Made by a program: the position numbers and the translations under genes
Assembly: GCF_024158025.1 (NCBI RefSeq)
Contig: NZ_JAMZEL010000006.1
Span: forward strand, 186,001-250,000
Direction of reading: 5' to 3'
DNA length: 64,000 bases
From: Runella salmonicolor
Lineage (GTDB): Bacteria; Bacteroidota; Bacteroidia; Cytophagales; Spirosomataceae
The notes under the pieces: model-generated
Database searches by the model: none
The model's input: only the letters and a program-made list of their open reading frames with translations
Told to the model about the DNA's origin: nothing
Part shown: positions 25,602 through 35,017 of the stretch, piece after piece
Layout of the letters: each line of letters opens with the position of its first letter
Numbering within the stretch: the stretch's first letter is position 1

Positions 25602-26504
25602 TCATTTGGCCGAAAAATAATCCCAAGCCGCTTTGGTTACTTCGGCAATGACTTTGTCGCTTTCTTTGTCGCTCAATTTGGTGTTGCCGTAGAAAATGGA
25701 GATGATAAAATGCTTGCCGTTGGGCAAGGTCACGATGCCGATGTCGTTGGTGGCCGCCGTAATGCCTTCCTTGTTTGCTCCCGAAAGACCCGATTTGTGC
25801 GCCACTAGGGTTCCTGCGGGTAGCAATCCTTTGATTTTTCCGCTTCCGGTGTTGGCTTCGGTCAATACTTTCCACATAAAGGCGTGACTGGTAGGCGAAA
25901 GAATTTTCTTTTGGTAAAACTTCTCCAATAATTGCACCGCCGACCAAGGAGTAGTCCAATTGGTGAACTGTGCACCTTCGGTTTTGTGCATTTCTTCTTC
26001 GGTAGTTCGGATAGAAACATCCGTCATGCCAATGCTCTTGATGTAGTTGTCAACCACTCTGGGTCCGCCCATAATTCTGAATAAAATGTCACAACCGTTG
26101 TTGTCGCTTTGGGCAACCGTAAATTGGAACAGTTCACTGAGAGGAATTTCTATGTTTCCATTGGGATATTTTTCGCGTAATGGACTCCACGTATCTGGCA
26201 GTAAATCTTTTTTCTGAATGAGGATTTTCTGGTTCAGTTTGAGATTTCCTTTATCAACCTGATTCAAAATGGCCAATCCTAAATGAAATTTGTACACGCT
26301 TTGCATCGCAAAATGAACGTGGTTATTGAGCGTAAGCGTGTCTCGATTTTCCAACCCTAAAATCCCCACGCCCAATGTGCCATCGGTCTTAGAGGCGATT
26401 TGCTGGATTTTTTGCTTCAATTGGTCGATTTGGCCCATTAAAGAATGAGACATTAGGGTAACGAAAAGAGCAAAGAGTGTGACTTTTAAAGTAGTGTTTT
26501 GCAT
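25602..26504 (-). CDS. Class A beta-lactamase (subclass A2-like)
   Basis: 300 residues with a signal peptide (about 1-24). Serine beta-lactamase motifs: S69-V-Y-K72 (SxxK), S133-D-N135 (SDN), an omega-loop Glu in TTEEEMHK with a QFTNW segment as in PER/VEB/CfxA-type enzymes, and K237-S-G239 in place of KTG. It would hydrolyse beta-lactams in the periplasm. A2 enzymes of Bacteroidota vary widely in spectrum, so no spectrum is inferred. No mobile element flanks it, and it sits between a GH97 gene (31 bases upstream) and the Ddl-like gene on one strand, so it looks intrinsic. Confidence 0.92.
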   Translation of the reverse strand: MQNTTLKVTLFALFVTLMSHSLMGQIDQLKQKIQQIASKTDGTLGVGILGLENRDTLTLNNHVHFAMQSVYKFHLGLAILNQVDKGNLKLNQKILIQKKDLLPDTWSPLREKYPNGNIEIPLSELFQFTVAQSDNNGCDILFRIMGGPRVVDNYIKSIGMTDVSIRTTEEEMHKTEGAQFTNWTTPWSAVQLLEKFYQKKILSPTSHAFMWKVLTEANTGSGKIKGLLPAGTLVAHKSGLSGANKEGITAATNDIGIVTLPNGKHFIISIFYGNTKLSDKESDKVIAEVTKAAWDYFSAK

Positions 26505-26534
26505 GGATATTGGACTTGAAAAAAGAATAAAAAC

Positions 26535-28619
26535 TTACATTTTACGAAAGCTGATGGCACACCCGCCACCTTTAGCTAAACGTAAATTCAGCGTTGTTTT
26601 GTTTGTAACGGTCATTTTTTCTATTGAATATGCCGCAGGATTGGTTTGCCAATCTGCATTTTCGGCATCTCGATAAATGGTGGCTTGATAAGTGGCGCCT
26701 TCTTCCAGAAAATTCAAGGGAAGCGCAGTTGTTCGGCTGTTTTCATCGGAAATAGCGCCCAGAAACCAGTTAGGTTTGCCTTTTTCCCGGCGAGCAATCG
26801 TGATATAATCACCCGGTTCGGCCTCTAAAATTTGGGTATCATCCCAATCTACGGGTACATCTTTGATGAATTGAAAAGCATCTAAATGTTTATTGAAGTT
26901 TTCGGGAAAATCGCCCGCCATTTGCAGAGGGCTGTACATTGTCACGTACAGCGCTAATTGCTTGGCGAGGGTTGTTTTGACGCGGGTGGTACGGGTGGCG
27001 TCGTACTGGTTCAATTGAAAATGAAAAAAGCCGGGTGTATAGTCCATGGGCCCGCCCATCAACCGGGTAAAAGGCAATATGGTTTCGTGCTCGGGCACGA
27101 GGCCGAGTTTGGGGGCATTGTTAAACTCATTGCCGCGCGCGGCTTCGTTGGCGAGCCAGTTGGGATAGGTGCGGTGCAGGCCCGTGGGGTGCGCAGGTTC
27201 GTGGGCTTCTACCATGATTTTGTACTCAGCGGCTTTTTCGGCGACGCGCTGGTAATGATTGACCATCCATTGACCGTCGTGGTGCTCGCCCCGAGGAATG
27301 ATTTTGCCGACATAACCCGTTTTGACGGTGTTTATTTGGTGGTCGTTCATGTATTTGTAGGCTTTGTCCATCCAGCGCTCGTAGTTGGTGGCCGAGCCAG
27401 AGGTTTCGTGGTGCATGATGATCCGGACGCCCTTTTGCCGCGCGTAGGCCGTCAGTTCTTCCAAATTGTAGTCAGGGTAAGGGGTAATAAAATCAAACAC
27501 GTTTTCTTTCCAGTTGCCAAACCAATCTTCCCAACCTTCGTTCCAGCCTTCCACCAATACACCATCAAAACCGTGTTTTGCCGCAAAATCAATGTACGTT
27601 TTTACGTTGGCCGTGTTGGCGCCGTGTTTTCCGCTTGCTTTTTCCCACGTGGCTTTCCCGACGTGCATTTCCCACCACATCCCGATGAATTTTTGCGGTT
27701 TTATCCACGAAACATCCGTGATTTTGGAAGGCTCGTTCAGGTTCAGAATGAGCTTTGATGCCAAAATGTCGGTCGCTTTGTCGCTGACGTTGATGGTGCG
27801 CCAAGGGGTTTGAAAGGGTGTTTGCAGGTAAGCTTTGTTGCCCACGGCGTCGGGTACTAAGTGCGATGTAAGCGTAAAAGTTTTTTTGTCCAACATCAAA
27901 TGCATCACTGGATAGTTGACCAATGCCGCTTCGTGGAGGTTGATATAAAGCCCCTGAGGCGTTTTGAGCATCAGCGGTGTTTGTACGGCATTGGGGCCGA
28001 TAACGGACTTGAGCGCGATGTCGGTTTCTTTGGCCGCCGCCGCTACGGCGTTTACTTCGCTGAGCTTGGTGGTATTATAAAGATATTCGTTGGTGTCATA
28101 GTCTCCTGGAATCCAGAACGCTTTGTAGTCTCCCGCCAAATTAAACTGGGTGAGCTCGTCGGCAACCACAAAATGCGTCAAATTTTCCTGTTTGGGAAAT
28201 TCGTACCGAAAGCCTACCCCCTCGTTAAACACCCGAAAATGTACCTTGACCAACACGCCTGATTTATCTTTCAGGAGTAGGCTGAGGGCTTTATAATGAT
28301 TTCGAATGCGGTTTACTTCGCCCCACACAGGCTGCCAAGTTTCGTCGGTCGTGGAGGAATCAACCGATACAATCGTGAATTGGGAAAGGGTAAGTTTGGG
28401 CCTGCTCAATGAAAAACCCAACGAAGATGGCTCGATAAAAGTATTGTTTTTGTAGCTGACGCGATACTGTATAGTGCTATTTGTGGCCAAGGTGGTGGTT
28501 AGGGCAACGAAGCGATTGGGGGAGGTGACGGAAATTGATTGCTGCGCATGCGGCAAAAAAGGGAGTAAAAGCCCCCCGACCACGCAGAGGACAACTTTAA
28601 GGGTAAGCGTATTCTTCAT
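26535..28619 (-). CDS. Glycoside hydrolase family 97 enzyme
   Basis: 694 residues with a signal peptide ending HAQQ. The GH97 plan is visible: an N-terminal beta-sandwich (about 20-270), a catalytic barrel, and a C-terminal beta domain. Barrel landmarks: FIGMWWEMHVGKATW, HGFDGVLVEGWNEGWEDW, GVRIIMHHETSGSATNYE, EAHEPAHPTGLHRTYPN, and NEFNNAPKLGLVPEHETILPFTR. Family members are calcium-dependent alpha-glucosidases (inverting, as SusB) or alpha-galactosidases (retaining). The PEHETILPF glutamates are those expected for the inverting type, so an alpha-glucosidase is favoured. Periplasmic. Confidence 0.9.
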   Translation of the reverse strand: MKNTLTLKVVLCVVGGLLLPFLPHAQQSISVTSPNRFVALTTTLATNSTIQYRVSYKNNTFIEPSSLGFSLSRPKLTLSQFTIVSVDSSTTDETWQPVWGEVNRIRNHYKALSLLLKDKSGVLVKVHFRVFNEGVGFRYEFPKQENLTHFVVADELTQFNLAGDYKAFWIPGDYDTNEYLYNTTKLSEVNAVAAAAKETDIALKSVIGPNAVQTPLMLKTPQGLYINLHEAALVNYPVMHLMLDKKTFTLTSHLVPDAVGNKAYLQTPFQTPWRTINVSDKATDILASKLILNLNEPSKITDVSWIKPQKFIGMWWEMHVGKATWEKASGKHGANTANVKTYIDFAAKHGFDGVLVEGWNEGWEDWFGNWKENVFDFITPYPDYNLEELTAYARQKGVRIIMHHETSGSATNYERWMDKAYKYMNDHQINTVKTGYVGKIIPRGEHHDGQWMVNHYQRVAEKAAEYKIMVEAHEPAHPTGLHRTYPNWLANEAARGNEFNNAPKLGLVPEHETILPFTRLMGGPMDYTPGFFHFQLNQYDATRTTRVKTTLAKQLALYVTMYSPLQMAGDFPENFNKHLDAFQFIKDVPVDWDDTQILEAEPGDYITIARREKGKPNWFLGAISDENSRTTALPLNFLEEGATYQATIYRDAENADWQTNPAAYSIEKMTVTNKTTLNLRLAKGGGCAISFRKM

Positions 28620-28653
28620 TTTATCATAGGTTTTGTTGGTTCATTCTAGGCCC

Positions 28654-29274
28654 TTACCTTGGGTTGGGAATGGTCGCTTTTAAGCGATAGCGCAGCACCA
28701 CCTTTTTGCCCGATATTCTCTCTAATACGGGTTTCAGAATCAGGTTAGCATTCTGTTTTGTTTGCTCCAAGATGCCCAAATCCAGCGCTGATTTTTGGAT
28801 TTGTTTTTCGGCTTGTTGGTAGGCTTCTTGTACCAGTTTTGCCTCTTCCGTAAAGGCATATTCGGTATTGTAGACCTTTGATTTTGTGTGGTCGATTTTA
28901 TAGCTACACAACTCCGGCTCAGGCAAATGCACCACTACGGTGTCAGACGCACTCGTGATGTCGGAGGTGGTGATTTTGGTTAAATCAATGCAGCCGATGG
29001 CTTCGCCTTGCACAATCAAAATGGCTTTGGGATTGGGAAACCACTGGAGTTTTTGTTCGTGCTCTACAATGTCCTTAAAATTGTACCGCACCAGCTCCAG
29101 TTTTCCCATCGCTTGCACCTCTTCTAGCACCATGGCGTGGGTCGTTTCGGTCTCTCCAGCCGCTCCGAGTGAAAACCATTTGCCAGTCTTCATACCTTCC
29201 CAAACCGAAATGATTCCAACGGTAAAAATCGCAAAAAGAAACAGACGTAGCAACAGACGAAGAACAGCACTCAT
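28654..29274 (-). CDS. DUF4230-family membrane-anchored protein
   Basis: About 206 residues. One N-terminal hydrophobic helix (LLLRLFLFAIFTVGIISVW) anchors a soluble domain with the DUF4230 pattern: VLEEVQAMGKLELVRYNFKDIVEHEQ, AILIVQGEAIGCIDLTKI, VVHLPEPELCSYKIDH, and a long alpha-helix (EAKLVQEAYQQAEKQIQKSA). The function is unknown. The start at 29274 is chosen because upstream codons are not hydrophobic or conserved-looking. It begins a co-directional group with GH97 (34 bases later), beta-lactamase and the Ddl-like gene; divergent from pyrG. Confidence 0.78.
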   Translation of the reverse strand: MSAVLRLLLRLFLFAIFTVGIISVWEGMKTGKWFSLGAAGETETTHAMVLEEVQAMGKLELVRYNFKDIVEHEQKLQWFPNPKAILIVQGEAIGCIDLTKITTSDITSASDTVVVHLPEPELCSYKIDHTKSKVYNTEYAFTEEAKLVQEAYQQAEKQIQKSALDLGILEQTKQNANLILKPVLERISGKKVVLRYRLKATIPNPR

Positions 29275-29417
29275 AGAGGACGGGGATTTGAAAAGTAAAA
29301 GTAAGAAAGTTGAACCAAATTGTGACCGACAAACTATTTTCAACTTTTTAAATTTTTTTTTAATATTGATTGTCAGTGTGTTACATTGAAAATAGAGGTG
29401 CTTTGTAAAATCTGATA

Positions 29418-29447
29418 GTGCCTCAGTGCCAAATTTTAGTACCTTTG
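29418..29447 (+). promoter_or_regulatory. Candidate promoter of pyrG
   Basis: TACCTTTG (TAnnTTTG) at 29440-29447, 34 bases before the start codon. The -33 element is poor (GTG rather than TTG). Confidence 0.5.
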
Positions 29448-29481
29448 TATCCCGTAACCAGTCAAAAACTCACTGCTAATC

Positions 29482-31167
29482 ATGGCTGCTAACGGGCAAA
29501 AAACCGCAAAATATATCTTCGTTACGGGCGGCGTAACGTCATCTTTGGGAAAGGGTATCATTGCCTCTTCCCTCGCAAAACTCCTTCAATCACGGGGATT
29601 GTCGGTCACTATCCAAAAATTCGATCCGTACATCAATGTTGATCCGGGTACACTCAATCCTTACGAACACGGCGAGTGCTATGTCACCGACGATGGTGCC
29701 GAAACTGACCTCGATTTAGGGCACTACGAACGCTATCTGAACGTACGTACTTCTCAGGCCAATAACGTCACCACTGGGCGCATCTATTACGATGTCATCA
29801 TGCGGGAGCGTCGCGGCGACTTTTTGGGAAAAACGGTTCAAGTAGTACCTCACATTACCGACGAAATCAAAAACCGAATGCTTTTGCTGGGCGAAACTGG
29901 CGAGTACGACGTAGTCATTACCGAAATCGGTGGATGTGTGGGCGATATTGAATCGCTTCCGTTTCTGGAGGCGGTGCGTCAGCTGAAGTTTGAATTGGGA
30001 GTCAACGACGCTCTTGTGATTCACCTGACGTTGATTCCGTATTTGAGTTCAGCGGGCGAGTTGAAGACCAAACCTACGCAGCACTCCGTTAGGATGTTGC
30101 AAGAGTCAGGTATTCAGCCCGACATTCTGGTGTGTCGCACGGAGCATCCGCTTCCGGTCGAAATGCGTAAAAAAATCGCGTTGTTCTGTAATGTTCAGCC
30201 CGCTTCGGTGATTGAAGCCATGGATGCTTCCACGATTTACGATGTTCCACTTTTGATGAAAAAAGAGCGACTCGACCAACGTGTACTTTACATGCTAGAC
30301 ATCTACGACGACAAAGACGTAGATTTGGATGCATGGCAGGTATTTGTTGATCGACTCAAAAACCCAAAAAGCACGATTCGCATCGGTTTGGTCGGAAAAT
30401 ACGTGGAATTACATGATGCTTACAAATCCATCACCGAGTCATTCATTCATGCAGGAGCGGTCAATGAATGTAAAGTGGAAATAGAATGGATTCACTCTGA
30501 GCATCTTACGCCAGATAACGCAGCCGAAAAAATGGCGGCGTTGGACGGAGTACTCGTGGCGCCGGGTTTTGGCGAGCGAGGTATTGAGGGCAAAATCGCG
30601 GCGGTGCAGTACGTACGCGAAAATAAAATTCCGTTCTTCGGAATTTGTTTGGGAATGCAAATGGCGGTCATCGAATACGCCCGCAATGTGTTGGGCTGGG
30701 CCGATGCGCATTCTACCGAAATGGACAGCGAAACCGACCATGCCGTTATTGGGATGATGGAAGAGCAAAAAAGCATTACCAACAAAGGAGGAACGATGCG
30801 TTTGGGGGCATACGCCTGTAAATTGCAACCGCTCACGTTGGCGCATAAAATTTACGGAAAATCAAACATCAGCGAGCGTCACCGCCACCGCTATGAGTTC
30901 AACAACCAGTTCCGCAAAGACTTCGAAAAAGCGGGCATGGTGTTGTCGGGAATCAATCCTGAGAATGACTTGGTGGAGGTGATTGAATTGCCGAAACACC
31001 CTTATTTTATCGGTGTGCAATACCACCCTGAGCTTAAAAGCACGGTGATGGCTCCGCATCCTCTGTTTGTTCATTTTGTAAAAGCTGCGTTGAACAATGC
31101 GAATCAAAAACGCGAAGTTGCTCAATTGCTCGTACCCGAAACCAACGAGTTGGTGGCCGAGCAATAG
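29482..31167 (+). CDS. pyrG: CTP synthase
   Basis: 561 residues. It converts UTP to CTP using ATP and glutamine. The N-terminal synthetase domain has FVTGGVTSSLGKGIIASSL (P-loop) and KFDPYINVDPGTLNPYEHGE. The C-terminal class I glutamine amidotransferase domain has the PGFGERG oxyanion turn, the nucleophile in FFGICLGMQM and the His/Glu pair in YHPE. Length is slightly above the usual 535-545 because of a tail. Monocistronic, with a promoter and a strong terminator. Confidence 0.98.
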   Translation: MAANGQKTAKYIFVTGGVTSSLGKGIIASSLAKLLQSRGLSVTIQKFDPYINVDPGTLNPYEHGECYVTDDGAETDLDLGHYERYLNVRTSQANNVTTGRIYYDVIMRERRGDFLGKTVQVVPHITDEIKNRMLLLGETGEYDVVITEIGGCVGDIESLPFLEAVRQLKFELGVNDALVIHLTLIPYLSSAGELKTKPTQHSVRMLQESGIQPDILVCRTEHPLPVEMRKKIALFCNVQPASVIEAMDASTIYDVPLLMKKERLDQRVLYMLDIYDDKDVDLDAWQVFVDRLKNPKSTIRIGLVGKYVELHDAYKSITESFIHAGAVNECKVEIEWIHSEHLTPDNAAEKMAALDGVLVAPGFGERGIEGKIAAVQYVRENKIPFFGICLGMQMAVIEYARNVLGWADAHSTEMDSETDHAVIGMMEEQKSITNKGGTMRLGAYACKLQPLTLAHKIYGKSNISERHRHRYEFNNQFRKDFEKAGMVLSGINPENDLVEVIELPKHPYFIGVQYHPELKSTVMAPHPLFVHFVKAALNNANQKREVAQLLVPETNELVAEQ

Positions 31168-31193
31168 ACGTTTTGGTTTTAAAATATCTTAGT

Positions 31194-31228
31194 ACTAAAA
31201 AAGCCGATGATACCATCGGCTTTTTTAG
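31194..31228. terminator. Bidirectional terminator between pyrG and ribD
   Basis: ACTAAAAAAGCCGATG / CATCGGCTTTTTTAGT stem; A and T runs on both sides let it serve both convergent genes. Confidence 0.9.
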
Positions 31229-31255
31229 TTGTATAAAATCGGCGGGGTGTCCATT

Positions 31256-32317
31256 CTATCCCTCTTTTTCAAAATAGGCCAGCCAGTCCACCCCAATTTT
31301 TTCTTGCGTCATGAACCTAACGCCTGGCGGCAAGAGGGGCGACGAGGTGCCTTTGCCGATGGGGTTAGGGCTTTTTACAATACGAATTTCGTCAAAACGG
31401 CCATCGTTCAGAAATGCTTGCAGTAATTGAGAACCGCCTTCTACCAGTACAGATTGAATTTTGCGGTGGTGGAGGTCTTCAAAAAAATGATCGAGGAACA
31501 TATCATCAAAATTGATTTGCACAAATGTGGTTGCGCCTGCTTCTTCGTTGGTGAAGGCGTTGTAACAAATCGTTTTTTGTGAATTATCGAACAAATGAAG
31601 TTCACGCGGCAGTCGTAAGGTGCGGTCAAGCACGATTCGGACGGGATTGTGCCCCGCCCACAGCCGGGCGTTGAGTTGAGGATTGTCGTTGAGGGCGGTG
31701 TTGGTTCCTACCAAAATGGCATCTTCTTGCGTGCGCCATTGGTGGCTCAACGTGCGCGATTGTCGGCAACTGATGGTGAGCGGTTGTTTGTCTTCGTCGG
31801 CGATGAATCCATCGGCGGTTTCGGCCCACTTGAGAATGACGTAAGGACGTTTTTTTTCAAAGAATGTAAAAAAGCGGGCGTTGAGTTTGCGGCCTTCTTC
31901 GGTCAATACGCCCGTCGTAACGTCAATTCCTGCGTCTCGTAATTTCTGAATTCCTTTTCCTGCCACGAGCGGATTGGGATCGTCGTTGCAAATAACGACT
32001 CGTTTTACTTGCTTTTCAATCAATAAATCGGCGCAAGGGGGCGTTTTGCCAAAATGTGAACAAGGTTCAAGGGTTACGTATACCGTAGATTCTGGTAGGA
32101 GAAGAGCCTCGTTTCGCGTTAGTGCGTCATTGACGGCGTTGACCTCAGCGTGCCAGTCGCCATAGCGTTGGTGCCAACCTTCACCGATAATTCGGTCATT
32201 GTGTACAATCACGCAGCCCACCATCGGATTGGGACTTACGCTGCCGCGCCCAAGCGCCGCCAACTCCAACGCGCGGCGCATGTATACATTATCCAGCATT
32301 GATAGGGAATCGGTCAT
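31256..32317 (-). CDS. ribD: Bifunctional riboflavin deaminase/reductase RibD
   Basis: 353 residues. The N-terminal deaminase removes the amino group of 2,5-diamino-6-ribosylamino-pyrimidinone phosphate; the C-terminal reductase reduces the ribose. Seen: the zinc site HAEVNA and PCSHFGKTPPCADLL (residues about 50-90), NPNPMVGCVIV-like opening PNPMVGCVIVHNDRIIGEGWH, linker, then reductase ILKWAETADGFIAD, ILVGTNTALNDNPQLNAR and LVEGGSQLLQAFL. Other riboflavin genes are not nearby. Divergent from tyrA. Confidence 0.96.
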   Translation of the reverse strand: MTDSLSMLDNVYMRRALELAALGRGSVSPNPMVGCVIVHNDRIIGEGWHQRYGDWHAEVNAVNDALTRNEALLLPESTVYVTLEPCSHFGKTPPCADLLIEKQVKRVVICNDDPNPLVAGKGIQKLRDAGIDVTTGVLTEEGRKLNARFFTFFEKKRPYVILKWAETADGFIADEDKQPLTISCRQSRTLSHQWRTQEDAILVGTNTALNDNPQLNARLWAGHNPVRIVLDRTLRLPRELHLFDNSQKTICYNAFTNEEAGATTFVQINFDDMFLDHFFEDLHHRKIQSVLVEGGSQLLQAFLNDGRFDEIRIVKSPNPIGKGTSSPLLPPGVRFMTQEKIGVDWLAYFEKEG

Positions 32318-32364
32318 CAGACATCATTCGTTTTTGAAGGAGACAAATTAACGAAACAAAAAGC

Positions 32365-32394
32365 CGGATTAAAAACCAGAACTTTCTACTTTTG
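32365..32394 (+). promoter_or_regulatory. Candidate promoter of tyrA
   Basis: TACTTTTG (TAnnTTTG) at 32387-32394, 48 bases before the start codon. The upstream element is weak. Confidence 0.5.
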
Positions 32395-32442
32395 CATCCC
32401 AACAGGAGCGAGATACTTCCTGATTCTCTAATTAATTCAAAA

Positions 32443-33300
32443 ATGGTTACCACAATTATCGGCATCGGTCTCCTTGGCGGCTCGTATGCGCTTTCGTTAC
32501 GGGATAAATATCCAAAAATGCATTTTGTCGGGGTAGATGCTTCCGATGTTCACGGTCGTTTGGCGGTTGCCAAAGGCATTGTAGATGAGGTTCTTCCGAT
32601 GGAAATGGCCATTCCAAACTCCGATTTGGTAGTGCTTGCCGTACCCGTCAATTATATCGTTGAGCTGTTGCCGACAGTATTGGATTTGATTTCTGATACC
32701 GCCACCGTGGTAGATTTGGGCTCAACCAAGCAACTCATCTGTGAAGTGGCTGATGCGCACCCAAAACGCCATCGCTTTGTGGCCGCTCACCCGATGGCGG
32801 GAACCGAAAACTCAGGGCCTTCGGCGGCGTTTCGCGAATTGTTGCCCGAAAAAAACGTCATTTTGTGCGATTGTGAAAAAAGCGATGCCGATAGCGTAGC
32901 CCTGGTCGAGGCGCTTTTCAAAGACATCGGCATGAAAATTCATTACATGACGCCCGCAGAGCATGATTTACACTTAGCGTATGTATCGCATTTGAGCCAC
33001 GTAACGTCGTTTGCCTTGGGATATACGGTGTTGGAAAAAGAACGCGACGAGCAAAATATCTTCGATATGGCGAGTACAGGTTTCAGTTCGACGGTGCGTT
33101 TGGCCAAAAGTTCGCCCGCGATGTGGGCACCCATTTTTGACCAAAACCGCGAAAATCTTTCGCGGGCGTTGGGAGATTATATTGAGTTTTTGCAACAATA
33201 TAAAACATTCATTGACGACCGCGACATTAAGGCCAGTGTTGACTTTATGCAGCGAGCCAACGAAATTCGGCGCATCCTGTCGGGTATTGACCGTAAATAA
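32443..33300 (+). CDS. tyrA: Prephenate dehydrogenase
   Basis: 285-residue NAD(P)-dependent enzyme for tyrosine synthesis: prephenate to 4-hydroxyphenylpyruvate. Seen: the Rossmann fingerprint TIIGIGLLGGSYALSLR at the very start, the catalytic region HPMAGTENSGPSAAF, YVSHLSHVTSFAL with the second His, and the helical C-terminal dimerisation domain. No chorismate mutase or ACT domain is fused. ATG 32443 gives the family start; an upstream in-frame codon at 32392 falls within the candidate promoter. Confidence 0.92.
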   Translation: MVTTIIGIGLLGGSYALSLRDKYPKMHFVGVDASDVHGRLAVAKGIVDEVLPMEMAIPNSDLVVLAVPVNYIVELLPTVLDLISDTATVVDLGSTKQLICEVADAHPKRHRFVAAHPMAGTENSGPSAAFRELLPEKNVILCDCEKSDADSVALVEALFKDIGMKIHYMTPAEHDLHLAYVSHLSHVTSFALGYTVLEKERDEQNIFDMASTGFSSTVRLAKSSPAMWAPIFDQNRENLSRALGDYIEFLQQYKTFIDDRDIKASVDFMQRANEIRRILSGIDRK

Positions 33301-33368
33301 TCGGGTTCTCTATAGTTCTTTAGCAAATGTTCGGCGCATAACTCATTAGATTAAGCTATAAACTCGCT

Positions 33369-33376
33369 TAAATTTG
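33369..33376 (+). promoter_or_regulatory. Candidate -7 element for the carboxylase gene
   Basis: TAAATTTG matches TAnnTTTG 47 bases before the start codon. No convincing -33 element. Confidence 0.35.
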
Positions 33377-33422
33377 TGACGGACTTTTATAAACTATTCC
33401 TGAATCGAGCTAACCAACCGCT

Positions 33423-34976
33423 ATGACGAATCAACCTGTGAACCGGAACCAAATCCTTGATACCAAAAACGAAGAAGCATTGCTCGGTGGTGGGGCAAAA
33501 CGCATTGAGCAACAACATAAAAAAGGCAAGCTGCACGCTCGCGAACGGGTTGAGTTGTTGATGGATGCAGGGTCGTTTGAAGAAATCGGCAAGTTTGTCA
33601 TGCACCGTTGTAAAGACTTCGGTTTAGATAAAGAATATTATTTGGGCGACGGTGTCATCACTGGTTATGGCACCATCGACGGAAGGTTGGTGTACGTATT
33701 TGCGCAGGATTTTACGGTTTTTGGGGGCTCATTATCGGAAACCCACGCCGAAAAAATCTGTAAAATCATGGATTTAGCCATGAAAAACGGCGCACCAGTC
33801 ATTGGTCTCAATGACTCAGGTGGGGCTCGAATTCAGGAAGGGGTGTTGTCGTTGGCGGGCTATGCCGATATTTTTTACCGAAATACGTTAGCATCAGGCG
33901 TTATTCCGCAGATTTCGGCCATTATGGGGCCGTGTGCGGGTGGTGCGGTGTATTCGCCAGCCATCACGGATTTTATCATGATGGTCGAAAACACCTCCTA
34001 TATGTTTGTGACGGGGCCCAACGTGGTCAAGACCGTGACGCACGAAGACGTAACTTCGGAAGAACTGGGCGGAGCCATGACCCACGCCACGAAATCTGGA
34101 GTGACGCACTTTGTGAGTGCCAACGAGGTGGAGTGCATTGCTGATATTCGCCGACTCTTGAGTTATATTCCCCAAAATTGTGAGGAAGACGTGCCCATGC
34201 TTCCGTACGTGGGTGGGGACGAAAAACGCCTTAAACTGAACACGCTGATTCCAGAAAACCCCAACCAGCCCTACGACATGCGCGAGGTAATTGACGAAAT
34301 TGTGGACGCGGGCAGTTTTTGGGAAGTGCATAAATATTTTGCCGAAAATATAGTCGTCGGCTTTGCCCGTTTGGGTGGTCGTAGCATCGGAATCGTGGCC
34401 AATCAGCCCGCGGTTTTGGCGGGGGTTTTAGACATTGACTCAAGCACCAAAGGGGCGCGGTTTGTGCGTTTTTGTGATAGTTTCAACATTCCTCTGCTGG
34501 TATTGGAAGACGTACCCGGCTTTTTGCCTGGCACCGATCAGGAATGGAACGCCATCATCACCAACGGTGCCAAGCTGCTGTACGCTTTCTGCGAAGCAAC
34601 CGTGCCGCGCGTGACGGTCATTACCCGCAAAGCCTACGGTGGAGCTTACGACGTGATGAACTCAAAACACATCGGTGCGGATATGAACTACGCTTGGCCA
34701 ACGGCCGAAATCGCAGTGATGGGTGCAAGCGGAGCGGCCGAGATTATCTTCAAAAAAGAAATTGCGGAAGCAGAAGACCCTGCGGCCAAATTGCAGGAAA
34801 AAGTGCAGGAATATACCACAAAGTTTGCCAACCCGTACCGTGCGGCGCACCGGGGCTACATTGATGAAGTAATTTATCCCGAACAGACCCGAGAAAAACT
34901 GATGCGAGCGTTTAAAATGCTTGAAAATAAAGTGGCAACCCTTCCCAAGAAAAAACACGGAAATATCCCATTATAG
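33423..34976 (+). CDS. Acyl-CoA carboxylase carboxyltransferase (beta) subunit, propionyl-CoA type
   Basis: 517 residues of the crotonase-fold carboxyltransferase family, moving CO2 from biotin to an acyl-CoA, probably propionyl-CoA. Seen: GKLHARERVELLMDAGSFEE, VFAQDFTVFGGSLSETHAEKI, the acyl-CoA oxyanion turn SGGARIQEGVLSLAGY, MGPCAGGAVYSPA, and in the C-terminal half FLPGTDQEWNAIITNGAKLLYA, RKAYGGAYDVMNSKH. The biotin-carrying subunit is not in the window. Its product, methylmalonyl-CoA, is handled by a B12 mutase, which fits the adenosyltransferase at 4.9 kb. Ends 41 bases from the convergent AraC-type gene. Confidence 0.93.
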   Translation: MTNQPVNRNQILDTKNEEALLGGGAKRIEQQHKKGKLHARERVELLMDAGSFEEIGKFVMHRCKDFGLDKEYYLGDGVITGYGTIDGRLVYVFAQDFTVFGGSLSETHAEKICKIMDLAMKNGAPVIGLNDSGGARIQEGVLSLAGYADIFYRNTLASGVIPQISAIMGPCAGGAVYSPAITDFIMMVENTSYMFVTGPNVVKTVTHEDVTSEELGGAMTHATKSGVTHFVSANEVECIADIRRLLSYIPQNCEEDVPMLPYVGGDEKRLKLNTLIPENPNQPYDMREVIDEIVDAGSFWEVHKYFAENIVVGFARLGGRSIGIVANQPAVLAGVLDIDSSTKGARFVRFCDSFNIPLLVLEDVPGFLPGTDQEWNAIITNGAKLLYAFCEATVPRVTVITRKAYGGAYDVMNSKHIGADMNYAWPTAEIAVMGASGAAEIIFKKEIAEAEDPAAKLQEKVQEYTTKFANPYRAAHRGYIDEVIYPEQTREKLMRAFKMLENKVATLPKKKHGNIPL

Positions 34977-35017
34977 CATTATGAGCAAGGGAAATCACTC
35001 CAACCGCTGACTGAAAA

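Noticed and set aside
26958..27758. 266-codon plus-strand open frame
   Set aside because: Fully antisense to the GH97 gene, which has complete family motifs. The frame is valine/arginine-rich as expected for a shadow.
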